This document shows positions 53,199 to 60,555 of a stretch of 64,000 bases of DNA, in pieces (position 1 is the first letter of the stretch; the number at the start of each line of letters is the position of its first letter). Source of the stretch: Pseudoflavonifractor_A sp022772585 (GTDB taxonomy: Bacteria > Bacillota > Clostridia > Oscillospirales > Oscillospiraceae); assembly GCF_052065415.1 (NCBI RefSeq), contig NZ_JBQHUB010000010.1:1-64000 (forward strand). The letters run 5' to 3'. A program made the position numbers and the translations under genes. The notes beneath the pieces are model-generated. The model made no database searches and had not been told where the DNA came from. It saw only the letters and a program-made list of their open reading frames with translations.

Positions 53199-53796
53199 AT
53201 CGTACATCCTCCTCTCTCTTTCTTGCGGTGTAGTCCTGGAGGAACGCAACCGTGCTATCCTTCATCAACTCCTCCACCACAGCAACACGTTCTTCCAAAT
53301 CGCCCACGGTCAGAATGTCAGTCAGATACTCGATGCGTTCAAGCATCTGGCAGGCCTCCACAAACCGGTCATCCGGATCATCGTCCGGCGTTTTCGGGGC
53401 ATACCAAACCTTCCAATCTTCCAGCAGATGCAGATAATCCGTCAGCACCCGGAAGCACAACATTTCGTCCTCCCGGAACTGACGGATATAGGGATGCTTT
53501 GGCTTGTGGGGAGCTGCCACCGCTTGACCGTGCTCGGTGCTGATACCGAAGTCCGCAGCCAGTCTTTGTGCCGCTTCATAGCTGCTGAGATCAAACATCT
53601 GTGCCGCAAAGTCGATCACATCACCTTTGGCTCCGCAGCCGAAGCAAAAGAAATATTCCTCATTCAACTTCAAGCTTGGATGCCTGTCATTGTGGAATGG
53701 GCAGCAAGCCATGCCGTTGCGGCTGACTTTCAGCCCGTAGTGTTCGGCGGCTTGTCTTACAGGAACTGCCGCTTTCACAGTTTCAAAAATATTCAA
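53164..53796 (-). CDS. CHC2 zinc-finger primase-like protein
   Basis: A 210-residue protein with the DnaG-type zinc-binding domain: CCPFHNDRHPS (C32, H35) and FFCFGCGAKGD (C51, C54), followed by VIDFAAQMF. There is no TOPRIM catalytic domain, so it probably recognises the origin or template for the neighbouring helicase. The start is TTG 53796, ten bases after GGAGG. It overlaps the helicase start by 35 bases. Confidence 0.87.
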   Translation of the reverse strand: MNIFETVKAAVPVRQAAEHYGLKVSRNGMACCPFHNDRHPSLKLNEEYFFCFGCGAKGDVIDFAAQMFDLSSYEAAQRLAADFGISTEHGQAVAAPHKPKHPYIRQFREDEMLCFRVLTDYLHLLEDWKVWYAPKTPDDDPDDRFVEACQMLERIEYLTDILTVGDLEERVAVVEELMKDSTVAFLQDYTARKREEDVRYERGNDADHAL

Positions 53797-54061
53797 ATAG
53801 CAATAATCCTCCTGCTTGCTCTTGGTTAAGCCGTTCTACCCATTCCGTTTCCTGACAGGCAACCCTGCTCGGCGCTGTGTCGTCTCCTTTGTGGAGCGCT
53901 CGTTCCTTTTACAGAAGTCATGGCGGTTTATCTCGGTCTGGACGGTCATTCGATTTTCAAGGCGTCTTTTCGATCGATCGTGAGCCAAGTTTACCGCAAA
54001 AAATAAGCGACCTTCGTTTATGCACGAAAGCCGCAAATGTCGGAAGTATAGACTTGAAAAA
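53797..54061. other. Intergenic region between divergent primase and XRE genes
   Basis: About 265 bases. A minus-strand 93-codon frame overlaps it but lacks a binding site at either plausible ATG; I do not call it. The region should contain the primase promoter, which I could not place. Confidence 0.4.
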
Positions 54062-54090
54062 TTGCAAATTTGCACAGGGTGGTTTATAAT
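54062..54090 (+). promoter_or_regulatory. Promoter with operator-like palindrome for the XRE gene
   Basis: TTGCAA (54062-54067) and TATAAT (54085-54090) are 17 bases apart. A perfect 12-base palindrome TGCAAATTTGCA (54063-54074) covers the -35, as expected for autorepression by the HTH protein encoded next. Confidence 0.75.
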
Positions 54091-54115
54091 GATAGTAGGT
54101 TGGGAGGCGTTGCAC

Positions 54116-54943
54116 ATGAAGAAGAACTATGACGATGAGCAGGAAAATACCACTGCGTACCGTGTCCGCCTATTACGCCAGGACAGGGGATGGAGCCAAA
54201 AAGAACTGGCAGACAAAATATTTGTTGCCCACTCCCAGATCAGCCGGTTGGAAAGCGGCGAAACCACAAATATAGGTAGCTCTCTCTTGGTATCGTTAGC
54301 TAAGGTGTTCCATGTTTCAACAGATTATCTGCTTTGCCTTACGCCCATTAGCGTACCGAAAAGCTATGATATTTCCCAGCTGGGATTATCAGAGGAAGTA
54401 ATCCGCAGGCTGATTTTGAAAACGATTGACCCCGATGTGTTAAACAGGCTTTTGGAGCATGACCAGTTCCCAAAACTTTGTGCTTTGATGAAAAACTATT
54501 TCAGCAATACCGTTGCAAATGGCATCATGGCAAGAAACCAGATTATTGACCTTGCCACTGATCCGCTTGCAGAGCTGATGAGCGCCGATCCTTCAAAGCG
54601 AACGGAAATGATAAAAGATCTGAGTTTTCTGAGCTCCAGCAAAATTCAGAGTAATGAAGCAGACATAGAGAAAATCAAAAACATATTGATGAAGATCATT
54701 CGGGATGTAAAAGAGAACATGGCAGAGGAGCAACCCAGTGGAGCGGTTGCTACAGCAGAAGCAGTAAAGGGGATTCGTGCCGCATTACCGGACAAGCCAC
54801 AATCTGAATTGACAGCCGATGATGTGTCAACAGCCATTACTGCCTACATAGGAACGATGATCACAATGGACGAGAATACTTCCGAACTGTTCCAGCAGCT
54901 TGCCAAGCAAGTTCTTGAGCTCCCCTTGGATGGGGAAAATTAA
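54116..54943 (+). CDS. XRE-family transcriptional regulator
   Basis: A 275-residue protein starting at ATG 54116 after GGGAGG. Residues about 12-75 are an XRE helix-turn-helix (RLLRQDRGWSQKELADKIFV, AHSQISRLESGETTNIG). The remaining 200 residues are helical, with no recognised enzyme domain, and may sense a signal or dimerise. It is divergent from the replication genes and co-directional with the defence operon, the likely master regulator of the element's life cycle (inference). Confidence 0.88.
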   Translation: MKKNYDDEQENTTAYRVRLLRQDRGWSQKELADKIFVAHSQISRLESGETTNIGSSLLVSLAKVFHVSTDYLLCLTPISVPKSYDISQLGLSEEVIRRLILKTIDPDVLNRLLEHDQFPKLCALMKNYFSNTVANGIMARNQIIDLATDPLAELMSADPSKRTEMIKDLSFLSSSKIQSNEADIEKIKNILMKIIRDVKENMAEEQPSGAVATAEAVKGIRAALPDKPQSELTADDVSTAITAYIGTMITMDENTSELFQQLAKQVLELPLDGEN

Positions 54944-55174
54944 GCGTGTCGTTGCGGCGGGTTTTTATATACCTCTTGCGCCCCCGTTGACACAGAAAAA
55001 CTTTTCGCACAGCTACAAGGTTTTCTGCGCCACCTACACCCGAACAGCCGGATTTTGCTCATGGCAAATCCTTCATTTTGTGTATCTTACAGCCCACAAA
55101 ATCCGCCTGTTCTGCTGCCACTGAAAACGGTCTGTCTGGCGTGGGACAGCCCCTTTCCAGCGTCAGCGGTCGCA

Positions 55175-55215
55175 AAAGGTATAACACACTAGACTTTCCT
55201 ACGGAAAATCGTGTG
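55175..55215 (-). other. Putative MobV-type origin of transfer (oriT)
   Basis: On the minus strand 55175-55191 reads TAGTGTGTTATACCTTT, very close to the conserved nick region of pMV158/pT181-type oriT (TAGTGTG/TTATAC). It is flanked by an imperfect inverted repeat (CACACTAGACTTTCC at 55185-55199 with GGAAAATCGTGTG at 55203-55215), as in those origins. A MobV relaxase is encoded in the same element. The identification relies on my recollection of the plasmid sequence. Confidence 0.75.
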
Positions 55216-55349
55216 CCAACAGGGGTGCTGCTCGCCCCTATTGGAAACCCAGAGCCGAAGGGGCTTTGCCCCTCTGGACGCCCCGCCTGTCCATGCAGTA
55301 GCGATCCATCCTGCTTCTACACGATGGATACGCTCCTGCCCGAACAGGT

Positions 55350-55402
55350 AAAACAGGCACAGAGGTTTGCCCGAATAGCGGGTAAATCTCTGTGCCTGTT
55401 TT
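55350..55402 (+). terminator. Very long hairpin ahead of the defence operon promoter
   Basis: AAAACAGGCACAGAG (55350-55364) pairs perfectly with CTCTGTGCCTGTTTT (55388-55402) and nine further near-perfect pairs extend the stem to a five-base loop, 24 pairs in all. TTTT ends the stem, so it could act as a bidirectional terminator insulating the operon. Its size is unusual for that job alone. Confidence 0.65.
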
Positions 55403-55492
55403 GGTCAGCAGCGGCTGGGAAAAGGTGAACGGAAAGCCTTGCTGACTGATAAATTTGAGTTGGATATTTTCGTATTGAGATGCGAAAATCTG

Positions 55493-55521
55493 TTGTTCTG
55501 AATTCCTGTATCTGGTATAAT
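55493..55521 (+). promoter_or_regulatory. Promoter of the defence operon
   Basis: TTGTTC (55493-55498) and TATAAT (55516-55521) are 17 bases apart, 34 bases before the small XRE gene. Confidence 0.75.
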
Positions 55522-55555
55522 AAAAGCGTCGAATTTTCTGACCGGAGGTACCCAT

Positions 55556-55792
55556 ATGGCCATTTCTTACAATAAGCTCTGGAAACTGCTCATTGATCGC
55601 AAAATGAGCAAGGCAGACTTACGACGTGCGGCGGGAATCGCCCCCAACACCATGACAAAACTAAACCGCGATGAAGAAGTGACCTTGGAAACACTGGGGA
55701 AAATTTGCGCAATATTGAATGTAAATATTGGAGACATCGTGGACTTTCTGCCGACCAACCAAACAACCGAAGTGAACTTGGAGGCAAAATAA
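55556..55792 (+). CDS. Small XRE/Cro-type regulator of the defence operon
   Basis: A 78-residue protein that is all helix-turn-helix: KLWKLLIDRKMSKADLRRAAG, IAPNTMTKLNRDEEVTLETL and ICAILNVNIGDIVDF. Proteins of this YozG-like type are repressors, and in restriction systems they can delay the nuclease until methylation is complete. ATG 55556 follows CGGAGG. The membrane-protein gene begins two bases after its stop, so it is the first gene of a five-gene operon. Confidence 0.88.
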   Translation: MAISYNKLWKLLIDRKMSKADLRRAAGIAPNTMTKLNRDEEVTLETLGKICAILNVNIGDIVDFLPTNQTTEVNLEAK

Positions 55793-55794
55793 GT

Positions 55795-56307
55795 ATGACG
55801 GAAAATGTATTGTGTGCGCTGATTGGCGTAGGGGGAACACTGTTAGGGACCATTGTTGGTCTTGTTTTTCCGTACCTGTGCAGTGGCTTTGGACGCAAAC
55901 TGCTTGTTATTTCCGATATTGATGTGCGGTTCGGTACGGGCAAACCAGACGGTGAAGGCGGATATGATGGTTCGTGGATAAATTTTAGGGCTTCGATTCT
56001 CAACAAGAAAAATAAATCGTTGATTATTGAGAAAATTGCTTGCGAATTATACAGCGGTTCAAACAGAATTGCCGTGTGCTCCTGTGCCGATAAAGACACC
56101 GGCAGGAAAAGCGCAGGAGCCTATAAATGTGATGAACTTCGATATATTGATGTTGCTCCAAAATCAAGCACTACAAAAAACATCCATGTGTTTGTGCGTG
56201 GAGATTTGACCTCATGTGATAAGGTGGTTTTTGTGTATTCATGGGGGATAGTACAAAGAAAGCAAATTGTTTGGATCAAGGAGGATACACCCCATGCCAA
56301 CACTTGA
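55795..56307 (+). CDS. Membrane-anchored protein of unknown function in the defence operon
   Basis: A 170-residue protein from ATG 55795, ten bases after GGAGG; the frame upstream is inside the XRE gene. Residues 5-27 form a membrane helix (CALIGVGGTLLGTIVGLVF). The remaining 140 residues are strand-rich (LVISDIDVRF, WINFRASILNKK, IACELYSGSNRIAVC, NIHVFVRGD, VVFVYSWGIVQRK) and look like one beta-sandwich domain, probably facing the cytoplasm if the helix is a simple N-out anchor. No family is recognised. It overlaps mod by 14 bases, so it is made together with the methyltransferase. Confidence 0.7.
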   Translation: MTENVLCALIGVGGTLLGTIVGLVFPYLCSGFGRKLLVISDIDVRFGTGKPDGEGGYDGSWINFRASILNKKNKSLIIEKIACELYSGSNRIAVCSCADKDTGRKSAGAYKCDELRYIDVAPKSSTTKNIHVFVRGDLTSCDKVVFVYSWGIVQRKQIVWIKEDTPHANT

Positions 56308-57877
56308 ATGGATTGGAAAAGATAAAGTGGTAAACCACCACCAGGAGGTGCCTTACCGGGTGCTGGAGCGCCAGTACAGCTATGACGAAGCCGGACAGCA
56401 CGCCGAGGACAACGGCAGCGAAAACATGATTATCCACGGCGACAATCTGGAGGCGTTGAAAGCTCTGCTGCCACAGTATGAGGGCAAGGTGAAGTGCATC
56501 TACATTGATCCACCGTACAACACCGGCAACGAAGGCTGGGTGTATAACGATAACGTCAATGACCCCAAGATCAAAAAGTGGCTGGGTGAAGTGGTGGGCA
56601 GAGAAGGAGAGGACCTTTCCCGGCACGATAAGTGGCTGTGCATGATGTACCCCCGCTTGAAGCTGTTGCAACGGCTGTTGGCAGAAGATGGATTTATTTT
56701 TGTAAGCATTGATGTTTTTGAATATGCAAATCTCAAATGTATAATGGATGAAATATTTGGGGTTGCAAATTTTAGAAATTGTATTTCTGTGCGTCGAGGT
56801 ATAAAAAATGTTCAGGCCCAGTTTGAAACTGTGCAGGCGTTGTCATTAGGGCATGAGTATATTTACTTGTATTCTAAGAATCCTCAAGCTAAACTTCCCA
56901 AACTTTCCAAAGACTTTGAAATTGAAAAAGCAGGGAAATGGGATACGTTTTGGCGTGGAACAGATAGACCTACTATGCGATATGAAATTTTTGGATACTG
57001 CCCAGAAAAAGGTCAATGGAGATGGGAAAAAACAAGAGCCAGCAAAGCAACTAGAAATTATGAAAAATTTCTTTCCGAATATGCAGATAAGATGTCCATT
57101 GATGACTACTATATTGAACATCTGATGGCAACAAATGAAAAACTAGATTTTGTCCGAATGAATGAAACGGGTACGATCCAGTATTATGTCCCACCACAAT
57201 CAGGAAAACTATTGAGCGACAACTGGATGGACATTCTTTTGTCTGGCTCATATGCTGGATTTGATACAGAAAAAAGCATTTTGTTACTGGATAGAATTGT
57301 AAAATGGATAGCTACAGATAATGATATAGTTCTCGATTCTTTCGCCGGTTCCGGCACTACTGCCCATGCTGTGCTGAACATGAACAAGGCCGACGGCGGC
57401 AACCGCAAATTCATCCTGGTGGAAATGATGGACTACGCCGACAGCATCACCGCCGAGCGTGTAAAACGAGTAATTGGCGGCTACGGCGAGGGCAAAAAAG
57501 CCGCGGAAGGTACTGGAGGCAATTTCAGCTACTATGAGCTGGGGCCTGTGCTTCTGCTGCCAGACGGCAACCTCAACGAAGAAGTAGGCCCGCAAAAAAT
57601 CCGGGAATACGTCTACTATATGGAGACCAAAGAGTCCCTGCCCGCCGAACAGCCCACGGACGAGCCCTATTTCATGGGTCTGTGCCGCAACACCGCCTAT
57701 TACTTCTACTATGAGCGGGAAAGTGTAACCACACTGGATTATGCTTTCTTGTCTACTATCCAGACCAAAGCCGAGGGCTACACCATCTATGCCGACCTAT
57801 GCGCCATCCCCCAGGAGACGCTGCGCAAGCATAACATCACATTTAAGAAAATTCCTCGGGACATTGCCAGGCTGTAA
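56294..57877 (+). CDS. Type III restriction-modification methyltransferase (Mod)
   Basis: A 527-residue beta-class adenine methyltransferase. Motif IV is DPPYNTGNE (residues 72-75 for DPPY), and motif I, FAGSGTTAHAV, comes later at about residue 350, the beta order. The target-recognition part lies between (about residues 150-340). ATG 56294 follows AAGGAGG; a TTG 27 bases earlier is less likely. Mod gives the system its sequence specificity and is needed for cutting. The middle of the gene (about 56700-57340) is markedly AT-rich compared with both ends, consistent with exchange of the recognition domain. res follows after 14 bases. Confidence 0.93.
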   Translation: MPTLEWIGKDKVVNHHQEVPYRVLERQYSYDEAGQHAEDNGSENMIIHGDNLEALKALLPQYEGKVKCIYIDPPYNTGNEGWVYNDNVNDPKIKKWLGEVVGREGEDLSRHDKWLCMMYPRLKLLQRLLAEDGFIFVSIDVFEYANLKCIMDEIFGVANFRNCISVRRGIKNVQAQFETVQALSLGHEYIYLYSKNPQAKLPKLSKDFEIEKAGKWDTFWRGTDRPTMRYEIFGYCPEKGQWRWEKTRASKATRNYEKFLSEYADKMSIDDYYIEHLMATNEKLDFVRMNETGTIQYYVPPQSGKLLSDNWMDILLSGSYAGFDTEKSILLLDRIVKWIATDNDIVLDSFAGSGTTAHAVLNMNKADGGNRKFILVEMMDYADSITAERVKRVIGGYGEGKKAAEGTGGNFSYYELGPVLLLPDGNLNEEVGPQKIREYVYYMETKESLPAEQPTDEPYFMGLCRNTAYYFYYERESVTTLDYAFLSTIQTKAEGYTIYADLCAIPQETLRKHNITFKKIPRDIARL

Positions 57878-57891
57878 AGGAGCGTGAAGAA

Positions 57892-60516
57892 ATGGAACTG
57901 AAATCCTATCAAAAAGAAGTCATTGCCGATCTTGCACGCTACCTGGAACTGGTGGTGGAGCTGCAAAGCCCGGCAAAGGCGTATCAGACCCTCTGGAACG
58001 AAAAGAATGTTTTGGTGGGCTTTGGCGGTATGCCGAATTATGTGAATGTACTCCCCGGTGTGCCCCATGTGTGTGCCAAGGTGCCCACAGGTGGCGGCAA
58101 GACCTATATTGCCGCCAGTTCTCTGCGGACGATTTTTGACGCCATGCCCCAGCGCCGGGCCAAGGCCGTTGTATGGCTGGTGCCCTCCGAGGCCATTCTG
58201 ACTCAGACACGCAAGGCGCTGGAAAATCCCGACCATCCCTACCGCCAGCGTCTGGATGTGGATTTTGGCGGGCGGGTACAGGTATATTCCAAGGAGCAGG
58301 CTCTCATGGGGCAGAACTTCACCCCCTCTGCTGTGACGGAACAGATCTCTTTGTTTGTGCTCAGCTATGATTCCTTCCGTACCAGCAAAAAGGAAGGCCG
58401 GAAAGCCTATCAGGAGAACGGTTATCTGGCCGAGTTTGCAAAGTGGATGGATGATCCGTCCGTTCTGCTGGCCGACACCGATGAGACGGCGCTGATCCAG
58501 GTGATCCGCTATCTAAATCCAGTAGTCATCGTGGACGAAAGCCACCATGCCACTTCGGATTTGAGCGTGGAAATGCTGCAAAACTTCAATCCCAGCTTTG
58601 TGTTTGATCTGACCGCCACACCCAAAAAGAAAAGCAACATCATCTCTTTTGTGGACGCTGCGCGGCTGAAAAAGGCCAACATGGTCAAGCTGCCGGTCAT
58701 TGTCTATAACCGTAAGTCTCAGGCAGATGTATATGGGGATGCTATCGCCATTCGTGCCAAGCTGGAGGCACAGGCCAAACGGGAGCAGGAAACCAGCGGG
58801 CGCTATATTCGTCCCATCGTTCTGTTCCAGGCACAGCCCCGCAACAATGCGGATAGCACCACATATGAAAAAATCAAGAAAACGCTGGTGGATGGCGGCA
58901 TTCCCGAAAAGGAAATCGCCATCAAAACCGGCGATAAAGACGAGCTGAAAAATGTGGACTTGCTGTCCCCAGACTGCCCCATCCGGTACATCATTACCGT
59001 CAACGCCCTGAAAGAGGGCTGGGACTGCCCCTTTGCCTATGTGTTGGCCACGGTGGCAAACCGCACTTCTACCGTGGATGTGGAGCAGATTTTGGGGCGT
59101 GTACTTCGGTTGCCCTACACGCAGAAGAACAGCAGTGAAGTGCTGAATCTCTCCTATGTCATCACATCTTCCGCAGACTTCCACCAAACGCTGGAGAAGG
59201 TTGTGGCCGGGCTGAACAGCGCCGGTTTCAGCAGGCGTGACTACCGGGCACAGGATGTGGACGTTCCCATTACAGCTGCGCCCACACAGGAACCGGAGCA
59301 GCTTCCCATTGTCCCCCCTCCCGCTGACGAACCAGATCTGCCGGAGGTAGACGGCTCGGATTTGAAGGCGCGTTTTGAAGCGGCAACACATGAGGCAGAG
59401 CAATCCGTGCAGGATGGAACCATGCAGTCCGATCCCATGCTGTCACAGGCCCTGCAACAGAATAAAACCTATGAAGACGAGATCAACCAGGCCGATAACA
59501 CCGCTTTGAGCCAGGCTCCATCGGAGGTGCGCGACAAAATGAACCAGTTCCGAATGAATGAGGAATTTGCAGACGAAGCCGCTGCCTTGCGCTTCCCCCA
59601 ATTTATGCTGGAGACTGGCCCTAGTCTGTTTTCGGAAGCCCATGAAACCCTGGAACTGGAACATTTAGAGGGTGGTTTCTCTCTGCGGGACAAAGACGCT
59701 CATGTGGATTTCACTACCGTCAACGCTGAGATGGCGCGGGTGGATGTAGACGATAGCAAAGACAGCACCGCAAAGGCGTGGCGGTTGTCTGGTGGCGACA
59801 GCGCCTTTTTCCGGGAGTGGTTCAACACCCAGCCCTCGGAAAAGCGGCTCTCACTGTGCAAGGGCATTATCAAGCAAAAGCTCTCCAAGATGAACTGCGT
59901 CAATGACCGGGAACTGGATGAGTACATCGACCGGGTGATTGGCACCATGAGCGAAGATCAGCTCTCCGAGCTGGAGCAGTCGCCGTATCCCTATGTCGTA
60001 AAAATTCAGGGGAAGGTAAAGGAATTGATTGCCCAACATCGCTCCAGCGTCTTTGATACCTGGCTGGAGCAGGACAAGATTTCCTGCCTGCCCAACTATG
60101 CGCTGCCTGCGGTGATCTCCCCAACGGCATTTACCTCGATGGTGCCGAAATCGCTCTATACCGCCGAAGAAGATATGAACGAGTACGAGTTCAAGGTGGT
60201 GTGGGCGCTGTCAGAACTGGCCAACGTCAAGTGGTGGCATCGTAATATTTCCCGATTGGGATTCCAGATTAACGGCCCTGTTCATGCTTATCCCGACATC
60301 ATCGTGATGCTCCACAGTGGGAAGATTTTGATGGTAGAGACCAAGGGCGACCACCTGGACAACGATGAATCTAAGGAAAAAGCCAAAATCGGTGACCAGT
60401 GGGCGAAGCTGGCCGGAAAACAGTACAAGTATTACATGGTGTTTGAGACCAAGCAGCCGGACTATCCGGGAGCGTATTCCCTGGAGCGGTTTATGGAGAT
60501 TGTGAAGGGTTTATAA
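57892..60516 (+). CDS. Type III restriction enzyme, Res subunit
   Basis: An 874-residue helicase-nuclease. The SF2 motor has Walker A PTGGGKT (residues 65-71), motif II DESHH, motif III LTATPKKK and motif VI QILGRVLRLP. The C-terminal PD-(D/E)XK-type nuclease has PDIIVMLHSGKILMVETKGD near residue 800. Res translocates or diffuses along DNA with Mod and cuts when it meets a second unmethylated site. It needs Mod, encoded directly upstream. An acidic, Pro-rich segment (about 460-500) separates motor and nuclease parts. Confidence 0.94.
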   Translation: MELKSYQKEVIADLARYLELVVELQSPAKAYQTLWNEKNVLVGFGGMPNYVNVLPGVPHVCAKVPTGGGKTYIAASSLRTIFDAMPQRRAKAVVWLVPSEAILTQTRKALENPDHPYRQRLDVDFGGRVQVYSKEQALMGQNFTPSAVTEQISLFVLSYDSFRTSKKEGRKAYQENGYLAEFAKWMDDPSVLLADTDETALIQVIRYLNPVVIVDESHHATSDLSVEMLQNFNPSFVFDLTATPKKKSNIISFVDAARLKKANMVKLPVIVYNRKSQADVYGDAIAIRAKLEAQAKREQETSGRYIRPIVLFQAQPRNNADSTTYEKIKKTLVDGGIPEKEIAIKTGDKDELKNVDLLSPDCPIRYIITVNALKEGWDCPFAYVLATVANRTSTVDVEQILGRVLRLPYTQKNSSEVLNLSYVITSSADFHQTLEKVVAGLNSAGFSRRDYRAQDVDVPITAAPTQEPEQLPIVPPPADEPDLPEVDGSDLKARFEAATHEAEQSVQDGTMQSDPMLSQALQQNKTYEDEINQADNTALSQAPSEVRDKMNQFRMNEEFADEAAALRFPQFMLETGPSLFSEAHETLELEHLEGGFSLRDKDAHVDFTTVNAEMARVDVDDSKDSTAKAWRLSGGDSAFFREWFNTQPSEKRLSLCKGIIKQKLSKMNCVNDRELDEYIDRVIGTMSEDQLSELEQSPYPYVVKIQGKVKELIAQHRSSVFDTWLEQDKISCLPNYALPAVISPTAFTSMVPKSLYTAEEDMNEYEFKVVWALSELANVKWWHRNISRLGFQINGPVHAYPDIIVMLHSGKILMVETKGDHLDNDESKEKAKIGDQWAKLAGKQYKYYMVFETKQPDYPGAYSLERFMEIVKGL

Positions 60517-60555
60517 AACCAGGAAATTTTGTATAAAGAAAATGAGGTGAATCGG

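Larger units (their letters stand above)
54944..55555. other. Non-coding region with oriT and hairpins
   Basis: About 610 bases between the XRE gene and the defence operon. No gene is supported; the short frames present lack binding sites. It contains the MobV-like nick region (55175-55215), a GGGG/CCCC hairpin near 55222-55238, a long 24-pair hairpin (55350-55402) and the promoter at 55493-55521. Confidence 0.6.

Noticed and set aside
53836..54117. 93-codon minus-strand frame divergent from the XRE gene
   Set aside because: It overlaps the XRE promoter and start, and neither plausible ATG has a ribosome binding site. A short peptide from ATG 53949 cannot be excluded.
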